Positions 51,744 to 61,237 of a stretch of 64,000 bases of DNA are shown piece after piece. The DNA lies in NCBI RefSeq assembly GCF_000308775.1, contig NZ_BAGJ01000029.1, forward strand, positions 23,066-87,065, read 5' to 3'. The notes beneath the pieces were generated by a model. That model ran no database searches. It was given only the letters and a program-made list of their open reading frames with translations, and was not told where the DNA came from. How positions within the stretch are numbered: position 1 is the stretch's first letter; every line of letters begins with the position of its first letter. This DNA comes from Nocardia testacea NBRC 100365. GTDB taxonomy: Bacteria > Actinomycetota > Actinomycetes > Mycobacteriales > Mycobacteriaceae. The translations under genes were made by a program, and so were the position numbers.

Positions 51744-52142
51744 ATGACCATGACCGATCCGATCGCAGACTTTCTGACTCGTCTGCGCAACGCCAATTCG
51801 GCGTACCACGATCAGGTGAAGGCCCCGCATTCGAAGCTCAAGGCGAATATCGCCGAGATCCTGAAGCGCGAGGGTTACATCGCCGATTACCGCACCGAGG
51901 ACGCGACCGTGGGTAAGAACCTCGTCGTCGACCTCAAGTACGGCCCCAGCCGGGAACGCAGCCTGCAGGGTCTGCGCCGCGTGTCGAAGCCGGGTCTGCG
52001 CGTGTACGCGAAATCCACCAACCTGCCCAAGGTCCTGGGCGGCCTCGGCGTGGCGATCATCTCCACGTCGACCGGCCTGCTCACCGACCGTCAGGCGGCC
52101 AAGCAGGGAGTGGGCGGGGAAGTCCTCGCCTACGTCTGGTAA
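51744..52142 (+). CDS. rpsH: 30S ribosomal protein S8
   Basis: A 132-residue S8, which binds 16S rRNA and represses spc mRNA in other bacteria. It runs from [20 protein letters not shown] to [12 protein letters not shown], fully family-like. ATG 51744 is chosen although the frame is open upstream. Because rpsN is 12.5 kb away and a terminator lies at 50958, rpsH needs its own promoter in 51490-51743. This interval has no other gene. Confidence 0.97.
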   Translation: MTMTDPIADFLTRLRNANSAYHDQVKAPHSKLKANIAEILKREGYIADYRTEDATVGKNLVVDLKYGPSRERSLQGLRRVSKPGLRVYAKSTNLPKVLGGLGVAIISTSTGLLTDRQAAKQGVGGEVLAYVW

Positions 52143-52157
52143 GGGGAGGTACGGACA

Positions 52158-52694
52158 ATGTCGCGTATCGGTAAGGATCCCGTCGCGGTTCCCGCGGGCG
52201 TGGAAGTCACCATCAACGGCCGGGACGTCGCGGTGAAGGGCCCGAAGGGCCAGCTGTCGCTGACCGTCGCCGAGCCGATCAGTGTCGCGCAGGAAGACGG
52301 CCGCCTGGTGGTCTCCCGCCCGGACGACGAACGTCGCAGCCGCTCGCTGCACGGCCTGACCCGGACCCTGATCGCCAATATGGTCACCGGTGTCACCCAG
52401 GGCTACGAGAAGAAGATGGAAATCTTCGGCGTCGGCTACCGCGTGCAGCAGAAGGGCAGCAACCTCGAGTTCGCCCTCGGCTACAGCCACCCGGTGCCGA
52501 TCGAGGCGCCCGAGGGCATCACCTTCGCGGTGGAATCGCCCACCAAGTTCTCCGTATCCGGGATCGACAAGCAGAAGGTCGGCCAGATTTCGGCGGTCAT
52601 CCACGGTCTGCGCAAGCCCGACCCGTACAAGGGCAAGGGCATCCGCTACGCCGGTGAGGTCGTTCGCCGCAAGGTCGGAAAGACGGGTAAGTGA
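52158..52694 (+). CDS. rplF: 50S ribosomal protein L6
   Basis: A 178-residue L6, located near the factor-binding site. [20 protein letters not shown] at the start and [20 protein letters not shown] near the end are hallmark stretches. GGGGAGG precedes the ATG. It overlaps the upstream end of the open frame of rplR, whose real start is 2 bases beyond the L6 stop. Confidence 0.97.
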   Translation: MSRIGKDPVAVPAGVEVTINGRDVAVKGPKGQLSLTVAEPISVAQEDGRLVVSRPDDERRSRSLHGLTRTLIANMVTGVTQGYEKKMEIFGVGYRVQQKGSNLEFALGYSHPVPIEAPEGITFAVESPTKFSVSGIDKQKVGQISAVIHGLRKPDPYKGKGIRYAGEVVRRKVGKTGK

Positions 52695-52696
52695 TC

Positions 52697-53104
52697 ATGG
52701 CGCAAACCGAGAATCAGAAGGCCAAGCGCATTCCGCTGGGCAAGGATGCTTCCACTCGCCGGCGGCTGTCCAAGACGCGTCGCCATTTCCGCCTGCGCAA
52801 GAAGATCGAGGGCACCACCGCGCGTCCGCGGCTGATCGTGCACCGCTCCTCGCGGCATCTGCACGTGCAGCTGGTCGACGACTCGGCCGGTCGCACCCTC
52901 GCTTCGGCGTCGACCATCGAGGCCGACGTCCGCGCGCTGGAAGGCGACAAGACCGCCAAGGGCAAGAAGGTCGGCGAACTGATCGCCGAGCGTGCCAAGG
53001 CCGCCGGCGTGGAGGCCGTGGTGTTCGATCGCGGTGGCCACGACTACCACGGCCGGATCGCGGCGCTCGCCGATGCCGCTCGGGAAGGCGGGTTGAAGTT
53101 CTGA
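52697..53104 (+). CDS. rplR: 50S ribosomal protein L18
   Basis: A 135-residue L18, the 5S rRNA-binding partner of L5. [20 protein letters not shown] and the C-terminal [20 protein letters not shown] are conserved. ATG 52697 ([13 protein letters not shown]) is chosen; a GTG 6 bases upstream overlaps the L6 stop. rpsE follows after 46 bases. Confidence 0.97.
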   Translation: MAQTENQKAKRIPLGKDASTRRRLSKTRRHFRLRKKIEGTTARPRLIVHRSSRHLHVQLVDDSAGRTLASASTIEADVRALEGDKTAKGKKVGELIAERAKAAGVEAVVFDRGGHDYHGRIAALADAAREGGLKF

Positions 53105-53150
53105 TGACCAACATGACTGCACATACCTGTGTGAACGGAAGGAACGTCTG

Positions 53151-53798
53151 ATGCCGGGACGTCAGCGGCGTGACGGCGGAAACGGACCCGCCGGACAGAA
53201 CTCGAACGCCCCCGACGGGGGTCGCGGTGATCGCCGGGGCGGCGACCGCCGTGGTGGCGGCGACCGTCGTAACGACCCCGCCGAGAAGAACCAGCTCGAG
53301 CGCGTCGTAGCCATCAACCGTGTCTCCAAGGTGGTCAAGGGTGGTCGGCGCTTCAGCTTCACCGCCCTGGTCATCGTGGGTGACGGCAACGGCCTGGTCG
53401 GTGTCGGTTACGGCAAGGCCAAGGAAGTTCCCGCGGCCATCCAGAAGGGTGTCGAGGAAGCGCGCAAGGGCTTCTTCCGCGTCCCGATGATCGGCTCCAC
53501 CATCACCCACCCGGTGCAGGGCGAAGCGGCGGCCGGTGTGGTCATGCTGCGCCCGGCCTCCCCGGGTACCGGTGTGATCGCCGGTGGCGCCGCGCGTGCC
53601 GTGCTGGAATGCGCGGGCATCCACGACATCCTGGCCAAGTCGCTCGGTAGCGACAACGCGATCAACGTCGTCCACGCCACCGTCGCGGCGCTCAAGATGC
53701 TGCAGCGGCCGGAAGAGGTCGCGGCTCGCCGTGGTCTGCCGCTCGAGGACGTCGCTCCCGCGGGCATGCTGCGTGCCCGTGCCGGACAAGGAGTCTGA
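53151..53798 (+). CDS. rpsE: 30S ribosomal protein S5
   Basis: A 215-residue S5, acting at the mRNA entry site and in decoding fidelity. The core [20 protein letters not shown] and [20 protein letters not shown] is intact. A Gly/Arg/Asp-rich N-terminal extension of about 45 residues ([15 protein letters not shown]) is typical of actinobacterial S5. GGAAGG precedes the ATG. Confidence 0.97.
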   Translation: MPGRQRRDGGNGPAGQNSNAPDGGRGDRRGGDRRGGGDRRNDPAEKNQLERVVAINRVSKVVKGGRRFSFTALVIVGDGNGLVGVGYGKAKEVPAAIQKGVEEARKGFFRVPMIGSTITHPVQGEAAAGVVMLRPASPGTGVIAGGAARAVLECAGIHDILAKSLGSDNAINVVHATVAALKMLQRPEEVAARRGLPLEDVAPAGMLRARAGQGV

Positions 53799-53799
53799 T

Positions 53800-53979
53800 A
53801 TGGCAGATCTCAAGGTGACCCAGATCAAGAGCTCGATCGGCGCCAAGCAGAATCAGCGCGAGAGCCTGCGGACCCTGGGTCTGCGGGGTATCCGCAAGTC
53901 GGTGGTCCGGGAGGACAACCCGCAGAACCGCGGTCTGATCAATGTCGTGCGCCACCTCGTAACTGTTGAGGAGGTCTGA
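53800..53979 (+). CDS. rpmD: 50S ribosomal protein L30
   Basis: A 59-residue L30 starting at ATG 53800, 1 base after the S5 stop ([20 protein letters not shown] to HLVTVEEV). AAGGAG lies 7 bases upstream inside rpsE. Normal length; rplO follows after 2 bases. Confidence 0.96.
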   Translation: MADLKVTQIKSSIGAKQNQRESLRTLGLRGIRKSVVREDNPQNRGLINVVRHLVTVEEV

Positions 53980-53981
53980 CA

Positions 53982-54425
53982 ATGACCATCAAACTGCATC
54001 ATCTGCGGCCCGCTCCGGGCGCGAAGACCGACAAGACCCGCGTGGGTCGCGGTGAAGGTTCCAAGGGTAAGACCGCGGGTCGCGGCACCAAGGGCACCAA
54101 GGCGCGCAAGAACGTGCCGGCCGCCTTCGAGGGTGGGCAGATGCCCATCCACATGCGGCTGCCGAAGCTCAAGGGCTTCACCAACCCGTTCCGGGTGGAG
54201 TACCAGGTCGTGAACGTGGGCGCCATCGCCGAGCTGTTCCCCGACGGGGGCACCATCGGTAAGGACGAGCTGGTCGCCAAGGGCGCGGTGCGTAAGAACC
54301 AGCTGGTGAAGGTGCTCGGCGAAGGGGAGATCTCCGTCGCCGTGCAGATCAGCGCGGACAAGTTCTCCGGCGCCGCCAAGGAGAAGATCACCGCCGCCGG
54401 TGGCACCACCACCGAACTGGGCTGA
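53982..54425 (+). CDS. rplO: 50S ribosomal protein L15
   Basis: A 147-residue L15. The Gly/Arg/Lys-rich N-terminal tail ([20 protein letters not shown]) that threads through 23S rRNA, and the [16 protein letters not shown] motif, are clear. It ends the ribosomal part of the block; a structured intergenic region with two hairpins separates it from secY. Confidence 0.97.
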   Translation: MTIKLHHLRPAPGAKTDKTRVGRGEGSKGKTAGRGTKGTKARKNVPAAFEGGQMPIHMRLPKLKGFTNPFRVEYQVVNVGAIAELFPDGGTIGKDELVAKGAVRKNQLVKVLGEGEISVAVQISADKFSGAAKEKITAAGGTTTELG

Positions 54426-54444
54426 CGTTCGCCGGTTTCGACGA

Positions 54445-54513
54445 TCGACATGGTCGGGTCAAGCGCGGAGGCGGTAGCGCAGTGTAACCACGCAGCGCTC
54501 CCGACCATGTCGA
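54445..54513. repeat. Long inverted repeat between rplO and secY
   Basis: Perfect 14-bp arms TCGACATGGTCGGG (54445-54458) and CCCGACCATGTCGA (54500-54513) enclose 41 bases that can form an inner AGCGC...GCGCT stem capped by GTG-TAAC-CAC. The length and nesting go beyond a simple terminator and suggest a structured RNA leader or attenuator, or a two-site operator, upstream of secY. Confidence 0.75.
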
Positions 54514-54526
54514 AAGGCACAGCGCC

Positions 54527-54552
54527 GCCGGACGAGTGCAGGCTCGTCCGGC
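54527..54552 (+). terminator. Hairpin between rplO and secY
   Basis: A perfect 10-bp stem GCCGGACGAG/CTCGTCCGGC with a 6-base loop, followed by a moderately T-containing stretch. It probably ends the rpsH-rplO transcript, so secY-adk-map would have its own promoter in the last 115 bp before 54668. Confidence 0.7.
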
Positions 54553-54667
54553 GTCACTGTTAGAGTTCAAGTGTTGTCTGCCAAGACCCGTCATGGGTTC
54601 GGCGATTTCCGACCGGGACACGCTGAAAAATTCCATGGCCTGACCATGTCGTTCGCCAGGAGGATCT

Positions 54668-55990
54668 GTGCTTTCCGCCTTCGTTACGGCCTTCCGGACT
54701 ACGGACTTGCGGCGGAAGATTCTCTTCACGCTGGGGCTGGTCGCGTTGTACCGCCTCGGTGCCGCGCTACCGTCGCCCGGGGTCGACTACAGGGCGGTCC
54801 AGGAATGTATCGACCTGGTCTCCGGTGGTGACTCCGCCGGTATCTACCAGCTCATCAACCTCTTCTCCGGTGGTGCGCTGCTGCAGCTGTCGGTGTTCGC
54901 CATCGGCATCATGCCCTACATCACAGCGAGCATCATCGTTCAGCTGCTGACCGTCGTCATCCCGCGGTTCGAGGAACTGCGCAAGGAAGGCCAGGCCGGC
55001 CAGACCAAGATGACGCAGTACACCCGGTACCTGTCGATCGCGCTCGCGATCCTGCAGGCCACCGGCCTGGTCGCGCTGGCCGCGCGCGGTCAGCTGCTGC
55101 AGGGCTGCCAGCAGGACATCCTGGCCGACACGAGCATCTTCGGCATGATCATCATCGTCCTGGTGATGACCGCGGGCGCGGCGCTGGTGATGTGGTTCGG
55201 TGAGCAGATCACCGAACGCGGCGTCGGCAACGGTATGTCACTGCTGATCTTCGCCGGTATCGCCGCCCGTATCCCGGGCGAGGGCAAATCCATCCTGGAC
55301 AGCCGCGGCGGTCTGGTGTTCGGCCTCGTGTGTGTGGCCGCGCTGCTCATCATCATGGCGGTCATCTTCGTCGAACAGGGCCAGCGCCGGATCCCGGTGC
55401 AGTACGCCAAACGTGTGGTCGGCCGCAAGATGTACGGCGGATCCTCGACCTATCTCCCGCTGAAGGTGAACCAGGCGGGCGTCATCCCGGTCATCTTCGC
55501 GTCCTCACTGCTCTACCTGCCGAACCTGATCGCCCAGCTCACCGGGTCGAGCTCGGCCACCGATCCCAGCTGGTGGCAAGAGGCGATCCAGAAGTATCTG
55601 GTGAACCCCGGCAACCCGGTGTACATCGCCATCTACTTCGGCCTTATCGTCTTCTTCACCTACTTCTACGTCGCCATCACCTTCAACCCGGAGGAACGCG
55701 CCGACGAAATGAAGAAGTTCGGCGGCTTCATCCCGGGCTACCGCCCCGGTAAGCCGACGGCCGACCACCTGACCTACGTACTGAGCCGGATCACCCTGCC
55801 CGGCTCGATCTACCTCGGCCTGGTCGCTGTACTGCCGAATCTGTTCCTCGATATCGGCGCGTCCGGTGGGACACAGAATCTGCCGTTCGGTGGTACCGCC
55901 GTGCTCATCATGGTGAGCGTCGGCCTGGACACCGTGAAGCAGATCGAAAGCCAACTCATGAATCGCAATTACGAAGGGTTCCTCAAGTGA
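54668..55990 (+). CDS. secY: Protein translocase subunit SecY
   Basis: A 440-residue SecY, the channel of the Sec translocon, with about ten membrane helices. [20 protein letters not shown] at the N-terminus, [20 protein letters not shown] and the cytoplasmic loop [20 protein letters not shown] are hallmarks. GTG start with AGGAGG 4 bases upstream. Its TGA overlaps the GTG of adk (GTGA), coupling the two. Confidence 0.97.
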   Translation: MLSAFVTAFRTTDLRRKILFTLGLVALYRLGAALPSPGVDYRAVQECIDLVSGGDSAGIYQLINLFSGGALLQLSVFAIGIMPYITASIIVQLLTVVIPRFEELRKEGQAGQTKMTQYTRYLSIALAILQATGLVALAARGQLLQGCQQDILADTSIFGMIIIVLVMTAGAALVMWFGEQITERGVGNGMSLLIFAGIAARIPGEGKSILDSRGGLVFGLVCVAALLIIMAVIFVEQGQRRIPVQYAKRVVGRKMYGGSSTYLPLKVNQAGVIPVIFASSLLYLPNLIAQLTGSSSATDPSWWQEAIQKYLVNPGNPVYIAIYFGLIVFFTYFYVAITFNPEERADEMKKFGGFIPGYRPGKPTADHLTYVLSRITLPGSIYLGLVAVLPNLFLDIGASGGTQNLPFGGTAVLIMVSVGLDTVKQIESQLMNRNYEGFLK

Positions 55991-56547
55991 GAGTTGTACT
56001 ACTCGGGCCGCCGGGAGCGGGCAAAGGCACTCAGGCCGTGCTGCTATCGGAAAAGCTGGGGGTACCTCATATCTCTACAGGTGACCTCTTCCGCGCGAAC
56101 ATCAGTGAGCAGACGCCGCTCGGTCTCGAAGCGAAGCGCTACATGGACGCGGGCGAACTCGTGCCCAGCGATGTCACCAACCGTATGGTCCGGTCCCGGG
56201 TGGCCGAACCCGACGCCGCGCGCGGTTTCGTGCTCGACGGCTATCCGCGCACGGTCGACCAGGCCGACGCACTCGCCAAGATCCTCGACGATCTGGGCAG
56301 TGAACTGGACGCGGTCCTGTGCTTCGTGGTCTCCGAGGACACGGTGGTCGACCGGATGCTGGCCCGGGGTCGTTCCGACGACAACGAGGAAACCATCCGC
56401 ACCCGGCTGCGGATCTACCGCGACGAGACCCAGCCGCTGCTGAACTACTACGACGGCCTGGTCGTCTCGGTGGACGGTGTCGGCGAGGTCGACGAGGTCA
56501 ACGCGCGGGCCCTGGAGGCACTGGGTCGTAATGCCACGACCGGTTAG
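55987..56547 (+). CDS. adk: Adenylate kinase
   Basis: A 186-residue adenylate kinase (ATP + AMP to 2 ADP). P-loop [10 protein letters not shown] at 7-16, AMP-site [11 protein letters not shown] and [13 protein letters not shown], and a short LID of the actinobacterial type ([15 protein letters not shown]). GTG start overlapping the secY stop. Length normal for the short class. Confidence 0.97.
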   Translation: MRVVLLGPPGAGKGTQAVLLSEKLGVPHISTGDLFRANISEQTPLGLEAKRYMDAGELVPSDVTNRMVRSRVAEPDAARGFVLDGYPRTVDQADALAKILDDLGSELDAVLCFVVSEDTVVDRMLARGRSDDNEETIRTRLRIYRDETQPLLNYYDGLVVSVDGVGEVDEVNARALEALGRNATTG

Positions 56548-56599
56548 CCAGGGCCGCCGCGGCGGCGCTGATCCTTCGGTGATGGGGAGCTGACCCGAT

Positions 56600-57400
56600 A
56601 TGGTCTTCGGTCGAAAGAGCAAAAAGGTCGTGCCGTTCCGCTCCGCCGGTGAGCTCGACGCCATGGCGGCGGCGGGTGCCGTCGTGGGCCGCGCGCTGGT
56701 CGCGGTGCGCGCGGCCGCCGCGCCCGGCGTTTCCACACTCGAGCTGGACCGGGTCGCCGAACAGGTGATCCGGGACGCGGGAGCGGTGCCCTCGTTCAAG
56801 GGCTATCACGGTTTCCCGGCCTCCATCTGCGCGTCGGTGAACGACCGCGTGGTGCACGGGATCCCGACCGAGGCCGAGGTGCTGGCCCCCGGCGACCTGG
56901 TGTCCATCGACTGCGGAGCGGTGCTGGACGGCTGGCACGGCGATTCCGCGTGGACCTTCGGCGTGGGCGATCTGATCGAGGCCGACCGGCTGCTCAGCGA
57001 GGCGTGCGAGAAGTCCATGGTGGCCGGGATCGCGGCCATGGTGCCGGACAACCGGCTCACCGATGTCTCGCACGCGATCGAACTCGGGACCCGCGCGGCC
57101 GAGTCCGAACACGGCCGTTCCTACGGCATCGTCGACGGTTACGGCGGGCACGGGATCGGGCGTGAGATGCACCTGGACCCGTTCCTGCCGAACGAGGGTG
57201 AGCCGGGCAAGGGCCCGCGGCTGGTGGTCGGTTCGGTGCTGGCCATCGAGCCGATGCTGACCCTGGGCACCCATGACACCAAGGTTCTCGACGACGACTG
57301 GACCGTGGTGACCACCGACGGATCCCGCGCGGCGCACTGGGAGCACACCGTCGCGGTGACCGAGGACGGGCCGCGCATCCTCACTCTGCGCCCGGAATAG
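56600..57400 (+). CDS. map: Type I methionine aminopeptidase
   Basis: A 266-residue metallo-aminopeptidase removing N-terminal Met. The metal ligands are in order: Asp in [17 protein letters not shown] (two Asp), His in [12 protein letters not shown], Glu in [10 protein letters not shown] and Glu in [28 protein letters not shown] is the family strand. It follows adk by 52 bases, the usual secY-adk-map order, and ends the operon; infA is not seen next. Confidence 0.95.
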   Translation: MVFGRKSKKVVPFRSAGELDAMAAAGAVVGRALVAVRAAAAPGVSTLELDRVAEQVIRDAGAVPSFKGYHGFPASICASVNDRVVHGIPTEAEVLAPGDLVSIDCGAVLDGWHGDSAWTFGVGDLIEADRLLSEACEKSMVAGIAAMVPDNRLTDVSHAIELGTRAAESEHGRSYGIVDGYGGHGIGREMHLDPFLPNEGEPGKGPRLVVGSVLAIEPMLTLGTHDTKVLDDDWTVVTTDGSRAAHWEHTVAVTEDGPRILTLRPE

Positions 57401-57557
57401 CCGGCGAGACCTCATGCGGTGGCCCGCGGCAGCCGGCCGGGCCGAGGGGTAGAGCGGGCGTTCGCCGAGGCGAGGGATTCCATATCGCCGGTCACGGCGC
57501 GGGCTCCGGTTTCCCGGTGGTGCGGAATACCGCACAACGGGGACGGTCCGTCCCCGA

Positions 57558-58001
57558 TCAGATCTCCAGCATGACCGTTACCGGGCCGTCGTTGTTGAGC
57601 TCCACCTCCATATGCGCCCCGAAGCGGCCTCCGGCCACCATGGCGCCGGCCTGCCGGAGGGTCTCGGCGAGGAGATGGACCAGGGGTTCGGCAACCGGGC
57701 CCGGTGCCGCCGCGGACCACGACGGGCGGCGGCCTTTGCGGGTGTCGGCGTAGAGGGTGAACTGGCTGACCACCAGGATCGGCGCGTGCAGGTCGGCGGC
57801 GCTGCGTTCGTCCTCGAGAATTCGCAGCCGCCATATCTTTTCGGCCAGCGCCCGGGCGGTGGACTCGTCATCGGTGTGTGTGACGCCGATCAGTGCGAGC
57901 AAGCCGTGGCGGAGACCGGTGGCCCGGGGGTCGATCCGGCCGACCACTTCGCCGTCGACGCTCACCTGAGCGGAGGTCACACGCTGTAGCAGGGCTCGCA
58001 T
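57558..58001 (-). CDS. dtd: D-aminoacyl-tRNA deacylase
   Basis: A 147-residue DTD that hydrolyses D-aminoacyl-tRNA. The active motif [17 protein letters not shown] (near 78-94) and the cross-subunit [11 protein letters not shown] at the end (GPVT in place of the common GPVT/L) are present, as is [20 protein letters not shown] at the start. The ATG at 58001 begins the protein. It converges on map with a 157-bp gap in which no other gene was found. Confidence 0.92.
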   Translation of the reverse strand: MRALLQRVTSAQVSVDGEVVGRIDPRATGLRHGLLALIGVTHTDDESTARALAEKIWRLRILEDERSAADLHAPILVVSQFTLYADTRKGRRPSWSAAAPGPVAEPLVHLLAETLRQAGAMVAGGRFGAHMEVELNNDGPVTVMLEI

Positions 58002-58239
58002 ATCGCTCGATCATGCCGTTCCGGTCGGCCGGGCCTGTATTCGGGCCCAGCCTCATTTCGCATGAGGGAGAAACTGCGACCGCGGCGTGGTCCGGTCCGC
58101 CGGGATATTCCCGCCGAAGTTCACCGTGTGGGCGGTATTCAAAGCCGCTCTATACCCCTCCGCGGCAACGCGTCTTTCTTCGCAACCGCCGGAAAAGCCG
58201 GCCCGGACGGCGAGGTCCGGCACGCGGAGGAGTGGATAT

Positions 58240-59288
58240 ATGGGCGACAGGGTCGATTACAACGACGGCGAAGGGCTGACCGAGCGAATCGCTGCCCAGG
58301 CAATCCGCCTACGACACCGGTACCGAGATCGAATCACGAAACTGATGTACATCTCGTCGCTGGTGCTGCTGGCGGCCGAGATCGCGGCCGCGTGGATCTT
58401 CCCGCCCACCGCCCCCGCGGTACAGGCCGCGGCGGTCGCCCTCACCCGATTCGCCGTCCGGATCCTGGGGCAACGGGTGATGCAGGCGATCTTCCGCATC
58501 GTCGTCAACAAATTCGCCGGCTCCATGCTGCGCCACGTCGCGATCGGCACCATCCAGGAAGTCGGCATCCAGGCATATCAGGTCGGGGCCGGACACCGAC
58601 CGGATTTCGATATCGGCCAGATCGCTGTCACAGTGGTCAGTTCCGCGGCCGGGGGCGCGGCGGCGGGCCCCGTCGGCGACATCATCGGCAATACACTGCA
58701 GAACGAGACCCGGGGGATGGGCCGCCAGTATCTGAACGGGGCGATCACCGGGACAGTGGCCGGTTTCACCGGTGGACTGGCGGGCACCGCCGCCGCGATA
58801 CCGACCCAGTTCGCGGTGATCTGGGCGCAGGAGGATTTCACCGCCGAGGGCTGGGACAAGGCGATGGAACAGACGATGCCCACGCTGCCCCGGCAGTTCG
58901 GCCCGCTCGCCCTGGTCTCCGGGGCGACCAACGGTCTGGCGACCGGTGTCGGCAAGGTCGGTGCCAATCACGCCTACAGCAGTCTGAAAGTGGGTGTGCA
59001 CAGCGACAATTACCGCAACACCTGGGGCGACCGGACCTTCATGGACCGGATGAACGATGTGGGCATGGGAACGATCGACGTGGAGCAGGGTGCGTCGATC
59101 TACGGCCCACGCGGTATCACCCGGCGCCGAATGGACTGGCGGGATCTGGTCGACGACGGCGATATCTCGTCCGCGAGGCCGATCCGCCGATCGCCGCGCC
59201 CGTCGGCACCGCACTGCTGAAGGGGGCGATCAATGCGATGATCGCCCAGGTGGTCCGGGGCATCAAGGATGAGCGCCGCAAGGTCTGA
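58240..59288 (+). pseudogene. Frameshifted remnant of a type VII toxin-like protein
   Basis: The main frame starts at ATG 58240 (GGAGG 10 bases upstream) and reads MGDRVDYNDGEGLTERIAAQ, then membrane-like KLMYISSLVLLAAEIAAAWI and a Gly/Ala-rich segment (VVSSAAGGAAAGPVGDIIGN), the kind of middle region seen in actinobacterial WXG100-type polymorphic toxins. It ends in nonsense at 59220, while from about 59160 a second frame carries convincing sequence (YLVREADPPIAAPVGTALL onwards to KDERRKV, stop 59288). A one-base frameshift near 59160-59170 therefore splits the gene. The N-terminal secretion domain and any C-terminal toxin domain are missing. A sequencing error or programmed shift cannot be excluded. 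Confidence 0.6.
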
Positions 59289-59294
59289 GTGGTC

Positions 59295-59633
59295 TCACCG
59301 CCGACAGCCGTGCTCGTCCCATTCCCGGATCGCTTCCAGTTCGCCGTGCGCCCCGAACAGGCTCTCGGCGGCGAGACGGCCGTTGGGATGCCACCGCCGC
59401 AGTACCCCGCGGGGCTGCCCGCGATAGCTCTCCCCCTCCGATTTCAACCGTCCGTCGGGCCACCACTCCCGGTGGCTGCCGTGCCGTAGTCCGTCGAGGT
59501 AGAACTCCTGGGACAGCAACTGACCCGGGGCCAGCTCTTCGACCACCTCGCCGGTGAACGGCTGCCCCGCGTACTCCAGCCGTAGGTCGGCGCTCACCGA
59601 GGTGGGGACCTCGTTCAGGTCGATTCGCCTCAT
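59295..59633 (-). CDS. YwqK-family antitoxin-like (MORN-like repeat) protein
   Basis: 112 residues with MORN/YwqK-type repeats: SQEFYLDGLRHGSHREWWPD, GRLKSEGESYRGQPRGVLRR and WHPNGRLAAESLF. This family is annotated as an antitoxin or immunity component in many genomes. The ATG at 59633 (MRRIDLNEVPTSVS) is chosen over a longer frame with an uncharacteristic N-terminus. It faces the toxin-like remnant tail to tail with 6 bases between stops, which fits an effector-immunity origin now partly decayed. Confidence 0.65.
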   Translation of the reverse strand: MRRIDLNEVPTSVSADLRLEYAGQPFTGEVVEELAPGQLLSQEFYLDGLRHGSHREWWPDGRLKSEGESYRGQPRGVLRRWHPNGRLAAESLFGAHGELEAIREWDEHGCRR

Positions 59634-60115
59634 CGCGGAGCTCGCGCGGGTCCGTGCACGCGGACAGAATATCGATGTGCTGGGCAAAAGCGGTGTATAT
59701 GCGGCGAATTCGTCTCGCCGGTCGACCTCCCCGGTCGCTGGCTGGGTCGCCGTGCCGCCCGGAGAGGTGTCCGCGGCGTCCGGCGGACTCGCGATCAGGG
59801 GCGCTCGCCCGGAGCTACGAGGTCTCTCTCGGTCATCCCACGGCGCGTCCTGAATTCAGCAGTACCGGTCACCACGTAACCCGATCGAACCCGGACGACG
59901 ACGCGAAATGAGCCGTTGAACAACGGCCGATAATAGGTTCACTTGGCCTGCGGGAATTTCGATCCGGGGTTTCGGCGGCATCGGCGCATATCCGATGGCC
60001 GCTGTGGCGCGGTACCTTCTCCCGCCTCGCGTGATGGGCGCCGCATTCGGTGACCGATCGGGAAGCTGCATCCGGCTGTCGTCGGCGTGACCATCACCGG
60101 CCGATAACCTTCGGT
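59634..60115. other. Intergenic region, no gene recognised
   Basis: About 480 bp between the YwqK-like gene and the eccE fragment. No convincing frame, RNA gene or repeat on either strand; composition is mixed. It may be decayed coding sequence of the neighbouring type VII genes. Confidence 0.4.
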
Positions 60116-60570
60116 TCATCTCCGCGATCGATACTCCCAAGAGGCCGGTTTCACCACCGATATGCTGCGTTCGACCGGCCTCGCCAGGGACAGGTCGAAT
60201 TGGTCCAAGCAGCGGGCGATCTCCCGCAGCGGCAACAGCTGTTCGGTTTCGAGCGAACCGGGCTGCAACAGTGTGAGCGTGTCCGGTGGCGGGTCGATGC
60301 GCAGCATGGTGAGCAGCAGATCCCCGCCCCAGCGGACCCCGTAGCCGCCGCCTTCAGGCAGCGGTACATCAACGGCCGCGGCGCGGTCCAGGCGGTCGGT
60401 GGAGATCCGCCCCGCGCCGGGGCGAGCAGACCGGCGATCCGCGCCACCAGGGCGCGGCCGCCGATTGGAGTCAGTCCGGCGACTCCCACGCCGACGCCGG
60501 CACCGAGCGAATACGGTGAACGCGGCGAGGATAATTCCGGGAACGACGATGCGGAGCGGAAATATCCGGA
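60116..60570 (-). pseudogene. Decayed N-terminal part of type VII secretion gene eccE
   Basis: A minus-strand stretch reads like the start of EccE, the membrane subunit of ESX secretion machines. First helix IRIFPLRIVVPGIILAAFTV (frame A), second helix and loop SLGAGVGVGVAGLTPIGGRA in frame B, then back in frame A: VPLPEGGGYGVRWGGDLLLT, MLRIDPPPDTLTLLQPGSLE and LLPLREIARCLDQFDLSLAR, stopping at 60118. There are two compensating frameshifts, no standard start codon upstream, and the C-terminal two thirds are absent. The last portion could still be translated from ATG 60307 (63 residues), but no function is likely. Family match is by eye. Confidence 0.55.
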
Positions 60571-60622
60571 TCCGCTGTGACGCCGGATTCCGGCCCGCCC
60601 CCGGGGCGAATCCCGCTGTGGT

Positions 60623-61234
60623 TCAGCCGGAGACGGGCAGGACGATCGGGTGGCGGGCGAGCCGGGTGAGCGGTAGATCGGTCGAGATACCGAACGCAGG
60701 TCCCTCCAGCAGCCAGTCGTCGACATGCCGTTCGAACAGCGCGCACGACGGACTCGCGACATCCGGGTCGGCGACGCGGGCCAGCCGGAATCCCGCACGC
60801 CGGTAGTAGGCGTGCAGATCGGTATTGGTCGTCCACGCGTCCAGCCGTACCCAGTTCCGGCCGTGCGCCCGGGCCAGCGCCGCCGCGTGCGCGAGCAGCC
60901 GCCGCCCGACGCCGAAACCCGCGAAGCGCAGATCCACGATCAGATAGTGCACGACGAGCGCGTCCGTCAGTTCGGCGACGCTCCACAACTCGCGATCGGC
61001 GCGGTCGTTGATGGTGATCGTCCCCGCCGGTTCCCCGTGCACCTCGGCTATCCAGGTTTCCCACGCGGTCACCGAACGCGCCACGGCACGCGCGAAATAG
61101 TCGATGGACAGGCCGGACGCCTCGGTCGACCATTGGTCCGAGCCGCGGGCGGCGAGCCATGACGAGCGTTGTAGCCGCAGGCGGCGGATCAGGTCCAGGT
61201 CATCGAGGTCGGCCGGCCGAATCTGAACCGTCAT
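60623..61234 (-). CDS. GNAT-family N-acetyltransferase
   Basis: A 203-residue acetyltransferase. N-terminal IRPADLDDLDLIRRLRLQRS, the acetyl-CoA loop DLRFAGFGVGRRLLAHAAAL (near 101-120) and the terminal LDAWTTNTDLHAYYRRAGF are the GNAT fold elements. The start ATG is 3 bases after the stop of the GntR regulator (TAG CTC ATG), so the two form an operon. The substrate is unknown. Confidence 0.85.
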   Translation of the reverse strand: MTVQIRPADLDDLDLIRRLRLQRSSWLAARGSDQWSTEASGLSIDYFARAVARSVTAWETWIAEVHGEPAGTITINDRADRELWSVAELTDALVVHYLIVDLRFAGFGVGRRLLAHAAALARAHGRNWVRLDAWTTNTDLHAYYRRAGFRLARVADPDVASPSCALFERHVDDWLLEGPAFGISTDLPLTRLARHPIVLPVSG

Positions 61235-61237
61235 GAG

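Noticed and set aside
58087..58239. N-terminal extension of the type VII toxin-like frame
   Set aside because: The residues are Arg/Pro/Ser-rich noise, and a good ribosome-binding site precedes ATG 58240.
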